Assembly (NCBI GenBank): GCA_016296165.1
Contig: JAEDJV010000035.1
Span: 1 to 20,402 of the forward strand
Source of the DNA: Oscillospiraceae bacterium
Lineage (GTDB): Bacteria; Bacillota; Clostridia; Oscillospirales; Ruminococcaceae
Direction: 5' to 3'
Length of the DNA: 20,402 nt
Part shown: piece after piece, positions 14,737-20,392 of the stretch
How the letters are laid out: the number at the start of each line of letters is the position of its first letter
Position numbering within the stretch: position 1 is the first letter of the stretch
The notes under the pieces: generated by a model
The model's input: only the letters and a program-made list of their open reading frames with translations
What the model was told of the DNA's origin: nothing
The model's database searches: none
Program-made: the position numbers and the translations under genes

Positions 14737-16146
14737 TTGATTAACAAAAATATTTTAGACGGAAAGAAACACATCCATTTTATTGGCATTGGCGGTTCAG
14801 GTATGTATCCTCTTGCACAGATACTTCATGCAAAAGGATTTTATCTGACAGGTTCTGACAATAATGAAACTGAAACGCTTGACGCAGTAAGAAATATGGG
14901 AATTCCGGTATTTTTAGGACAGCGTGCTGAAAATATAGAAGGCGCTGATCTTATCGTACACACAGCAGCTATAATGGCTGATAATCCGGAACTTATCGCC
15001 TCAAAGGAAAGCGGTGTTCCTGTACTTGAAAGAAGTGAACTTCTCGGCATCGTTACAAGCTGGTATGAAAATGCAGTCTGTGTATCAGGTACACACGGAA
15101 AAACAACCACAACATCAATGATAACACAGATACTCCACACTCAGGGTATCGACATCTCTGCATTTATCGGAGGAAAACTACCTTGCATAGGCGGAAGCGG
15201 AAAAGCCGGAAACAGTGAAATTCTCGTATGTGAAGCATGCGAATTTGTTGACACTTTCCTTAAACTTTATCCTGACACATCAGTTATTCTTAACATAGAT
15301 GCTGATCACCTGGACTATTTCAAAACCCTTGACAACATCATCGCCTCATTCAGAAAGTTTGCCGAAAAGACAACCAAAACTCTCATCGTAAATGCTGATG
15401 ATGCAAACACAATGAAAGCCATTTCCGGTCTCACAAATAAAAACATCATTACCTTCGGTACTGCAGACACATGCGACTACTACCCTGTAAACGTTAAGAA
15501 AACGGGTGGTGTTCAGACAACATACGAGCTTATGCACAAGGGTGAAAAGCTCTGCGATATCACTCTCAATGTTCCGGGAACACACAACATCCTCAACTCC
15601 GTTGCCGCAGCTGCTGCCGCACATAGTACCGGTGCCTCACCTGAATTCATAGCAAAGGGACTTGAAGAATTCGGCGGAGCAAAGAGAAGATTCGAGATAA
15701 TCGGCAAGAAGAGGGGCATAACAGTAGCTGATGACTACGCTCACCACCCGGCAGAACTTACAGTAACTCTTAACGCAGCAATGGAAATGGGATTCAACAA
15801 AGTATGGGCTGTATTCCAGCCGTTTACATTCTCAAGAACATCCCTGCTCCTTGACGACTTTGCAGCAGCACTTTCAATCCCTGACAAGGCAGTTCTTACA
15901 AATATCATGGGTTCCCGTGAAAAGAACACCATAGGAATCTATACAAAGGACCTGGCAGACAAAATTGACGGCTGCATTTACTTTGACAAGGAAAAAACAG
16001 CTGAACAGACAAATGAATGCAAGCAGGCCGACTTCGACAAGGTCACAGACTTCCTCTGTGAAAACGCTGAAGAGGGTGACCTAATCATCACAATGGGCTG
16101 CGGCGATGTGTACAAGGTAGCAAAGGCTGTTTACAGCAAGCTGTAA
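14737..16146 (+). CDS. murC: UDP-N-acetylmuramate-L-alanine ligase MurC
   Basis: MurC adds L-Ala to UDP-MurNAc with ATP hydrolysis, the first peptide step of peptidoglycan synthesis, in the cytoplasm. The Rossmann-like N-terminal domain starts with IHFIGIGGSGMYPLA. The central ATP domain has the P-loop SGTHGKTTTTSM, and the DADHLDYF and DDYAHHPAEL motifs follow. The C-terminal ligase domain is complete. The start is likely the TTG at 14737 (469 residues), because AAAAGGA ends nine bases before it. An ATG at 14728 is directly adjacent to that site and so poorly spaced; it would add three residues. The gene stands alone and ends in a strong terminator. Confidence 0.95.
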   Translation: MINKNILDGKKHIHFIGIGGSGMYPLAQILHAKGFYLTGSDNNETETLDAVRNMGIPVFLGQRAENIEGADLIVHTAAIMADNPELIASKESGVPVLERSELLGIVTSWYENAVCVSGTHGKTTTTSMITQILHTQGIDISAFIGGKLPCIGGSGKAGNSEILVCEACEFVDTFLKLYPDTSVILNIDADHLDYFKTLDNIIASFRKFAEKTTKTLIVNADDANTMKAISGLTNKNIITFGTADTCDYYPVNVKKTGGVQTTYELMHKGEKLCDITLNVPGTHNILNSVAAAAAAHSTGASPEFIAKGLEEFGGAKRRFEIIGKKRGITVADDYAHHPAELTVTLNAAMEMGFNKVWAVFQPFTFSRTSLLLDDFAAALSIPDKAVLTNIMGSREKNTIGIYTKDLADKIDGCIYFDKEKTAEQTNECKQADFDKVTDFLCENAEEGDLIITMGCGDVYKVAKAVYSKL

Positions 16147-16174
16147 TTCAGCGTTTTGAACTTTTTTAAACATT

Positions 16175-16213
16175 AAACCCCGGATACAGAATTTTCTGCA
16201 TCCGGGGTTTTTA
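16175..16213. terminator. Bidirectional terminator between murC and GTPase A
   Basis: A 17-bp stem with one mismatch (16175-16191 with 16194-16210) is GC-rich at its centre and has a T5 tail on the plus strand. On the minus strand it ends in TTTAATG, so it may also stop the convergent GTPase A transcript. Confidence 0.9.
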
Positions 16214-16224
16214 TCAGCTAATTA

Positions 16225-17304
16225 TTATGAAAACCATCCCTTTATACCATTGAATATCGATGTAACTACACCCTTAACCGCACCTACTATACCGCCTGCT
16301 ACTCTTCCTATTTTACCTGCTGTTTCGCCGAATATACTGCCTATCCTCTCTCCTATATCCGCCCCTTCACTCGCACAGTCAATAACCGTTTCCGCAAAAC
16401 TCTTCCTTATCTCTTCTCCGTAATCCTTAAGGTCATCATTGCTCTTCCACATCTCCTCCTGCTGGTTTAAATTATCATGGTATGCCATTCTCTTCTGCTT
16501 AGGTGTCATCTGGAGTATGTAATAAAGAAGTTTACTGAGATTGTACGGAGCCTGCTGTTCTTCTCCCTCTTCCTTGTATCCTGCACTGTAATATATCGGC
16601 TCGACATCTTCTCCCGTTCCTTCCTTTATTCGCTCCCTCACAGATCTTACCTTGTCCTCAAGAAATTCAGTCAGCACATTATCAGGTTTGTTTTCTTCAT
16701 AATCCCAGTGTTTACCCTTCATAGCCATATCTGCCTGATTAATCGCAACAAGTATTCTTCCCTTTCTGTTTGGTCCGAGGTTAGGGATTATAACGTTATT
16801 TATCAGTTCATATGAAGTTCCGAGATCTCTGCTGCCGCCATCTAGTATAACAAGAACAAGGTCTATAAGTGCATTTCCGTCTTCGTCTGTTTCCGCAAGC
16901 TTTTTTATAATATTTTTCGCATGTCTGTTATCAGCTTCCTTTCCGTCTCCAAGTCCAGGGCTGTCCCAGAGAATCATATTATTCATAACATACTTCTGTA
17001 TTTCCATTGTTTCCGGATCCACTCCTACGCCTACTTTTGCAACTTCAGCGTTAAACAGAGCATTTATAGTAGAACTCTTGCCGCATCCGGTCGCCCCGGT
17101 TATAAGTATGTTGAGTTTCTGGTTCTTAAGGTTTACGATGTTCTGAAGCAGTTTCTGTCTTACGCTTTCCGGGATGTCTGCATTCATTACGTCCTTTTCC
17201 ATTGTTTCATAGATGTTTTTGTTATCTGTCATTCCGCATTCTCCTCTCATTGTTCCACTATTCATTTCCGTTACGTTCTTCTCTGTATTATTCATTTCTG
17301 TCAT
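16225..17304 (-). CDS. P-loop GTPase A (YfjP/HSR1-like) with glycine-rich amphipathic tail
   Basis: The 359-residue protein (from the ATG at 17304) has a complete G domain: G1 GATGCGKS (70-77), a Thr-containing G2 near DPETME, G3 DSPGLGDG (114-121), G4 NQAD (189-192, in place of the usual NKxD) and a G5-like YYSAG. It resembles the 50S-binding-GTPase/HSR1 family, such as E. coli prophage proteins YfjP and YeeP. The C-terminal 45 residues repeat small residues (IGERIGSIFGETAGKIGRVAGGIVGAVKG), a glycine-zipper-like pattern suited to membrane insertion or self-packing. The start shares the conserved context of its neighbours. A second ATG (17232, MTDNKN) with its own GAGGAG site is an alternative. 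It is paralogous to GTPase B. The cellular role is unknown. Confidence 0.88.
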   Translation of the reverse strand: MTEMNNTEKNVTEMNSGTMRGECGMTDNKNIYETMEKDVMNADIPESVRQKLLQNIVNLKNQKLNILITGATGCGKSSTINALFNAEVAKVGVGVDPETMEIQKYVMNNMILWDSPGLGDGKEADNRHAKNIIKKLAETDEDGNALIDLVLVILDGGSRDLGTSYELINNVIIPNLGPNRKGRILVAINQADMAMKGKHWDYEENKPDNVLTEFLEDKVRSVRERIKEGTGEDVEPIYYSAGYKEEGEEQQAPYNLSKLLYYILQMTPKQKRMAYHDNLNQQEEMWKSNDDLKDYGEEIRKSFAETVIDCASEGADIGERIGSIFGETAGKIGRVAGGIVGAVKGVVTSIFNGIKGWFS

Positions 17305-17403
17305 TCTAACCACACCTTTCATTTGTTCAAAAAACCTGCGTACTTCATTCATATTTTTCAGTTAAAAGCATGGCTTATCACCTCTCTCGGTTTCCGTGTT
17401 TAT

Positions 17404-17446
17404 ATTGTAACCCTTAATTTATCCCCGCTTTCATATTTTTCTGCGG
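17404..17446 (-). promoter_or_regulatory. Shared-box promoter of GTPase A
   Basis: The 20-bp box (17446-17427, read on the minus strand as CCGCAGAAAAATATGAAAGC) is followed after 17 bp by TACAAT (17409-17404). The box starts three bases after the stop codon of GTPase B. The same arrangement precedes the four other genes of the island. Confidence 0.75.
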
Positions 17447-17449
17447 AGT

Positions 17450-18139
17450 TCAGCTTACCAGTCTCCTTCTGCATCTTGGCATATTATCAATTATCATATC
17501 ATAGAAAGCCTCAATATTGTAGTTTTTTTCTGCTGAATAGTACACAGGCTTTATTATTTCTATTCCAGTCGCTTCCTTCACTCTTGCCTGCACCGACCTT
17601 GCCTGATTTTCAAGATAATTTAACAGCACTTCATCCGGCATGCCACGTTCTTCATCCCAGTGCCTTCCTTTCATCGCAACATCAGCCTGATTTATCGCCA
17701 CCATTATTCTGTCTCTCTGAAAATTAGGAACCACAATCTCATTCAGCAGTCTGTACGTTGTTCCCATATCTCTGTTTGAACCTTCAATTATAACCAGAAC
17801 TGTGTCTATGAATCCGTATGTATTGTTGTCCAGGTTATAGGTCTTGTAGAGCATATCAATTAATTTCTGCGAATGAATCCTGTCTTTCTCCACCCCGTCT
17901 CCAAGTCCCGGTGTATCCCATATTCTCATTACATCATTAAGTGCATAGCTGTCAACCTCCATAGTCATAGGATCAGTTCCGTTACCGGGTTCTGCAACAA
18001 TCTTACTGAAAAGCGAATTAAGTGTCGTGGATTTACCTGCCCCTGTCACACCGGTAACCATAACATCCAGCGGTCTCAGCCGAGCCACCGCAAGGTTTCT
18101 TCTGATGTCTTCCGTTCTGTAATCTCTAAAATCTGTCAT
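17450..18139 (-). CDS. P-loop GTPase B (YfjP/HSR1-like), G domain only
   Basis: The 229-residue protein starts at the ATG at 18139 in the conserved context GGTGTGGTTGGGATGACAGA; a GTG nine bases upstream is within that context and is rejected. Motifs are G1 GVTGAGKS (30-37), G3 DTPGLGDG (75-82), G4 NQAD (150-153) and a G5-like YYSAEK. It aligns with GTPase A through the whole G domain (shared GSNRDMGT/GGSRDLGT, NQADxAMKGxHWD, YYSA), so they are paralogues. It lacks the N-terminal extension and the glycine-rich tail of A. A pair with one tailed and one tailless GTPase suggests a heterodimer or switch-effector pair; this is inference. Confidence 0.88.
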   Translation of the reverse strand: MTDFRDYRTEDIRRNLAVARLRPLDVMVTGVTGAGKSTTLNSLFSKIVAEPGNGTDPMTMEVDSYALNDVMRIWDTPGLGDGVEKDRIHSQKLIDMLYKTYNLDNNTYGFIDTVLVIIEGSNRDMGTTYRLLNEIVVPNFQRDRIMVAINQADVAMKGRHWDEERGMPDEVLLNYLENQARSVQARVKEATGIEIIKPVYYSAEKNYNIEAFYDMIIDNMPRCRRRLVS

Positions 18140-18190
18140 CCCAACCACACCTTTCTTTTATCAACCATCTTATTTTCTGCCTGTGTTTAT

Positions 18191-18232
18191 ATTATAACAT
18201 GCTGTTTTTAATGCTCTCATATTTTTCTGCGG
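18191..18232 (-). promoter_or_regulatory. Shared-box promoter of GTPase B
   Basis: The 20-bp box (18232-18213) is followed after 16 bp by TATAAT (18196-18191). No TTGACA-like -35 box is present at the expected position; the 3' end of the box (GAGAGC) occupies it. Confidence 0.78.
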
Positions 18233-18236
18233 ACAT

Positions 18237-18280
18237 AAAAAACGCATCACTGAATCTTATCAGTGATGCGTTTTTATTTT
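18237..18280. terminator. Bidirectional terminator between array 1 and the GTPase B promoter
   Basis: A perfect 13-bp stem (18241-18253 with 18260-18272) has A-runs on one side and T-runs on the other, so it ends in a U-tract whichever strand is read. In the minus direction it would stop the CRISPR transcript before the GTPase B promoter. Confidence 0.9.
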
Positions 18281-18441
18281 ATACCCGTATAGCGAGTGTA
18301 CAAGAACGTTTAATGCATCCAAATATCTTACCAAGAAAAGGTTTCAATACCCATATAGCGAGCGTACAAGAACCCGAACACAAGCAGCACATGCAGGAAT
18401 TTGCAGAAGTTTCAATACCCATATAGCGAGCGTACAAGAAC
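18275..18441 (-). CRISPR. Mini-CRISPR array 1 (three repeats, two spacers)
   Basis: Three 33-nt repeats are present: a degenerate terminal copy at 18275-18307 (27-nt core well kept from 18281, with two base changes) and two identical copies at 18341-18373 and 18409-18441. They begin GTTTCAATACCC and end GCGTACAAGAAC on the plus strand. Spacers are 33 nt (18308-18340) and 35 nt (18374-18408) and differ from each other. The repeat ends in ATTGAAAC on the minus strand. Together with the degenerate copy on the left and the leader on the right, this sets transcription leftward. The repeat style fits class 1 systems (type I or III), but no cas gene is in the window, so the type is not settled. Confidence 0.9.
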
Positions 18442-18546
18442 TGCCACATCTTGTGTCAGCGGAAACCTCATCATACCACATATAGTCCGTACATATTTTA
18501 TTAATATTCTATTTACAATTATATCATAGTTTATTAATAATGTCAA
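18442..18546 (-). promoter_or_regulatory. CRISPR leader and sigma-A promoter of array 1
   Basis: The minus strand carries TTGACA (18546-18541), a 17-bp spacer and TATAAT (18523-18518), a perfect consensus promoter. It is followed by an AT-rich leader of about 75 nt that abuts the first repeat at 18441. The leader is nearly identical to that of array 2. Confidence 0.88.
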
Positions 18547-18553
18547 CATATTT

Positions 18554-18615
18554 TTTGGACAGACCTCCTCTTTTCAGGGCGTTTTCGGGGGTGTTTTTGA
18601 GGTGGTTCGTCCAAA
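18554..18615. repeat. 62-nt imperfect inverted repeat upstream of CRISPR promoter, copy 1
   Basis: Outer arms TTTGGAC (18554-18560) and GTCCAAA (18609-18615) pair perfectly. Inner arms ACCTC and GAGGT also pair, around a G-rich loop on the plus strand. No U-run follows on either strand, so it is not a terminator. A second copy is at 20331-20392. Confidence 0.75.
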
Positions 18616-18703
18616 GGAGGAAATCGGGTTAAGCGGCTTGTTTACGTGGATTGGAGTGATTTTGTTAACAGTTTAGTCATAATTGTATTATCCGATTGTT
18701 CAG

Positions 18704-18746
18704 AAAAAAACCGGAAGAACGGAGGGGTTCGCTCTTCCGGTTTTTT
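18704..18746. terminator. Bidirectional terminator after the 68-residue protein gene
   Basis: A 14-bp perfect stem (18705-18718 with 18733-18746) has six A residues on one side and six T on the other. It ends the transcript of the gene at 18781-18987. The stretch 18616-18703 shows no gene. Confidence 0.92.
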
Positions 18747-18780
18747 ATCTGCTCGTCAATCCTTTCAGGTTCGCATTTTA

Positions 18781-18987
18781 TCAGTATGCCGTCCAGATAT
18801 TATTGTCATTCCTGTTTCTTTCATCCTCTGCCAGTATCCTGCATATTTTTGCCGCTGCTTCAAATCCTATGGCCGCACATTCGAGTTTGGCTTTCGTACT
18901 TGCATTTGCTATCTGCGGCTTAACAGGATATGTAACTACGTTTTCCCTTGATTTTACTATCTGCATTAAAAATCTGTTGTCTGTCAT
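18781..18987 (-). CDS. 68-residue island protein C (unknown)
   Basis: The gene begins with the island's conserved start context (GAAAGGTGTGGTTGGGATG then ACAGAT), giving MTDNRFLMQIVKSRENVVTY. The rest is a likely helical region, ASTKAKLECAAIGFEAAAKICRILAEDE, and a polar tail ending NNIWTAY. No known motif is visible. A farther upstream ATG at 19005 lies within the conserved 5' cassette and is rejected by comparison with the sister genes. Evidence that it is real: own promoter box, shared start context and a strong terminator right after it. The first four residues (MTDN) match the internal start of GTPase A. Confidence 0.7.
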   Translation of the reverse strand: MTDNRFLMQIVKSRENVVTYPVKPQIANASTKAKLECAAIGFEAAAKICRILAEDERNRNDNNIWTAY

Positions 18988-19033
18988 CCCAACCACACCT
19001 TTCATGAACTACTGGACTTCTGTTTACTTTTTC

Positions 19034-19075
19034 ATTGTACATCAGTTTCAGATCTGCTTTCATATTTCTCTGCGG
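19034..19075 (-). promoter_or_regulatory. Shared-box promoter of protein C
   Basis: The box (19075-19056, one base different from the consensus: CCGCAGAGAAATATGAAAGC) is followed after 16 bp by TACAAT (19039-19034). Confidence 0.75.
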
Positions 19076-19088
19076 TGTTACGGTTTGT

Positions 19089-19381
19089 TTATGCTGCCCT
19101 TCTTTTCTTTTTGGCTTTTGTTTTGTTCAGTACCTCTATCCCTTCCTCCTTCTCTATGTATCTGATATATTTCGGCAGTTTCTCATTAAGGTTGTCCATT
19201 GCTCTTCCCACCTTCATAAATTTCAGGGCATCCTCAACTCTGCATTTTTTCTGAATCTCTCATATACCGTTGTCGTGTAATGCTGCGTGAACATATAGAT
19301 TTCCTTTCCCTCCGCTTCAATATAGAAATCTATCATATTGTGTGTTCCTCTGGTTCTTGTACAGTAAATATAATTTGTCAT
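19089..19381 (-). pseudogene. Island gene D: small protein split by a -1 frameshift at an A6 tract
   Basis: The gene starts at the ATG at 19381 in the island's shared context (MTNYIYCTRTRGTHN). The first frame stops after 52 residues (TGA at 19225-19223). At 19250-19244 it reads A_AAA_AAT in frame, a classical -1 slippery heptamer. Shifting back one base continues without interruption for 51 codons (CRVEDALKFMKVGRAMDNLNEK...) to a TAA at 19091-19089, giving 97 residues. The downstream part is hydrophilic and ends in a Lys/Arg-rich tail (NKTKAKKKRRAA). It could be a mutated gene, an assembly error in a homopolymer, transcriptional slippage, or programmed frameshifting. No function is recognised. 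It has its own promoter box but no terminator; protein C follows 101 bp later. Confidence 0.65.
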
Positions 19382-19429
19382 TCCAACCACACCTTTCACA
19401 TACTATGAGGGTTTCTTTTCTTTATTTCC

Positions 19430-19471
19430 ATTATACATCTTGTTTTTCACTGCTCTCATATTTTTCTGCGG
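19430..19471 (-). promoter_or_regulatory. Shared-box promoter of gene D
   Basis: The box (19471-19452) matches that of GTPase B exactly and is followed after 16 bp by TATAAT (19435-19430). Confidence 0.78.
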
Positions 19472-19541
19472 ACATATAAATACCGGTTCCGGTTGTTCCG
19501 GCATATTTTTTCGCTGTTCATTTTTATACAGTTTTACTGAA

Positions 19542-19579
19542 ACAGCCGGAAAAACAATACGGTTTACTCCTCCGGCTGT
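19542..19579 (-). terminator. Hairpin after the DUF1232 gene (possible terminator)
   Basis: A perfect 9-bp GC-rich stem, ACAGCCGGA with TCCGGCTGT, encloses 20 bases just past the stop codon of the DUF1232 gene. The U-run is poor (TTTCAG on the minus strand), so termination may be incomplete. Confidence 0.45.
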
Positions 19580-19586
19580 ACTCACT

Positions 19587-19982
19587 TTAACTCCACAATG
19601 CACATTTCCATTCCTTATATTTCTCCACGTCCCCATTCACTGACACAAGTACAAAATTCATCACTGCCGCATCATCGAGATATCCCACTCCCGGCAAATA
19701 ATCAGGTACTGCATCATTCGGATTTACAAGGTATATTAATGCCGCTGTTATCATTGTTATTGTCTTTAACGGTACCCTTCTGTATTTCTTCCTCATGTAG
19801 TCCTTTACCATATTCACCATCACGGGTACATCTGCTGCAAGACTTTTCAGCACCGGTACTTTGGCTATTATTTTCAGTGCCTTTCCCAGTAAAGTCTCTG
19901 TTTTCCCCTCTTCAATCACCTGTTCCGCATCTTTTTCGTACCTGATGTATTCTCCGTAAAAATTATTTGTATTCTCTGTCAT
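19587..19982 (-). CDS. DUF1232 (YkvA-like) small membrane-associated protein
   Basis: The 131-residue protein begins at the ATG at 19982 in the shared start context (MTENTNNFYGEYIRY). Its C-terminal half is a DUF1232 domain (about 70-110): a hydrophobic helix ITMITAALIYLVNPNDAVPDYLP followed by GVGYLDDAAVM, which matches the family pattern YLxxPxDxxPDxxPxxGxxDD. The N-terminal half is helical and charged. DUF1232 proteins are small, probably membrane-bound and of unknown biochemical function. The family is widespread, but here the gene carries the same 5' cassette as the GTPases and lies next to mini-array 2, so it is part of the island. Confidence 0.85.
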   Translation of the reverse strand: MTENTNNFYGEYIRYEKDAEQVIEEGKTETLLGKALKIIAKVPVLKSLAADVPVMVNMVKDYMRKKYRRVPLKTITMITAALIYLVNPNDAVPDYLPGVGYLDDAAVMNFVLVSVNGDVEKYKEWKCALWS

Positions 19983-20033
19983 CTCTACCACGCCTTTCTT
20001 TTATCAACCGTTTTATTTTCTGCCTGTGTTTAT

Positions 20034-20075
20034 ATTATAACATGCGGTTTTTTACGCTCTCATATTTTTCTGCAG
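20034..20075 (-). promoter_or_regulatory. Shared-box promoter of the DUF1232 gene
   Basis: The box (20075-20056, with CTGCAG in place of CCGCAG) is followed after 16 bp by TATAAT (20039-20034). The -10 region and first 30 transcribed bases are almost the same as those of GTPase B. Confidence 0.78.
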
Positions 20076-20080
20076 ACATA

Positions 20081-20120
20081 AAAACGCATCACTGTATCTT
20101 TATCAGTGATGCGTTTTTAT
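20081..20120. terminator. Bidirectional terminator between array 2 and the DUF1232 promoter
   Basis: A 12-bp stem (20083-20094 with 20104-20115), flanked by an A-run and T-run, matches the copy at 18237-18280 with small changes in the loop. Confidence 0.88.
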
Positions 20121-20218
20121 TTTATACCCGTATAGCGAGCGTACAAGAACCGTCCAGGGTATGGACTGGACAATTTAATGGACAAGTTTCAATACCCATA
20201 TAGCGAGCGTACAAGAAC
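20118..20218 (-). CRISPR. Mini-CRISPR array 2 (two repeats, one spacer)
   Basis: A degenerate terminal repeat (20118-20150, core from 20124) and one complete 33-nt repeat (20186-20218) identical to those of array 1 flank a single 35-nt spacer (20151-20185) not found in array 1. The terminal repeat carries the same A-to-G change (ATACCCGTATAG) as that of array 1, so the two arrays share an origin. Orientation is leftward, with the leader on the right. Confidence 0.88.
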
Positions 20219-20323
20219 TGCCACATTTTGTGTCAGCGGAAACATCATCATACCACATATAGTCCGTACATAATTTATTAATATTATATTTACAATTATA
20301 TCATAGTTTATTAACAATGTCAA
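20219..20323 (-). promoter_or_regulatory. CRISPR leader and sigma-A promoter of array 2
   Basis: TTGACA (20323-20318), a 17-bp spacer and TATAAT (20300-20295) are followed by a leader nearly identical to that of array 1. Confidence 0.88.
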
Positions 20324-20330
20324 CATAATT

Positions 20331-20392
20331 TTTGGACAGACCTCCTCTTTTCAGGGTGTTTTCGGGGGTGTTTTTGAGGGGGTTCGTCCAAA
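20331..20392. repeat. 62-nt imperfect inverted repeat upstream of CRISPR promoter, copy 2
   Basis: The outer arms TTTGGAC (20331-20337) and GTCCAAA (20386-20392) are the same as in copy 1. At least two bases inside differ (GGGTG for GGGCG, GAGGGGG for GAGGTGG). Confidence 0.72.

Larger units (their letters stand above)
18140..18619 (-). repeat. Long direct repeat, copy 1
   Basis: This copy holds, in minus-strand order, the 62-nt inverted repeat, the CRISPR promoter and leader, array 1, a terminator, the shared-box promoter and the 5' leader of GTPase B. It aligns with 19983-20402 over at least 420 bp, differing at scattered bases and in spacer content. Similarity stops at the third codon of the downstream gene. 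Confidence 0.9.

Noticed and set aside
16921..17727. 268-codon plus-strand frame across the two GTPases.
   Set aside because: It is antisense to two clear GTPase genes, is Phe/Ser/His-rich without domains, and lacks a ribosome binding site.
18646..19165. Overlapping plus-strand frames of 101 and 160 codons.
   Set aside because: They run through a terminator hairpin and the antisense of protein C and its promoter; no start signal supports them.
19192..19200. The first nine bases of the array 2 spacer, in crRNA direction (TTGTCCATT), match the antisense of gene D.
   Set aside because: Only nine bases match and pairing stops right after. One such match in 20 kb is not far from chance, so self-targeting is not claimed.
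19353..19362. GTTCTTGTAC inside gene D is the same as the end of the CRISPR repeat.
   Set aside because: Ten bases only, with no extension on either side. It could be a repeat remnant or an anti-repeat, but chance is not excluded.
19403..19636. 77-codon minus-strand frame overlapping the end of the DUF1232 gene.
   Set aside because: It overlaps the shared-box promoter of gene D and the hairpin at 19542-19579, has no conserved start context and shows no protein-like pattern.
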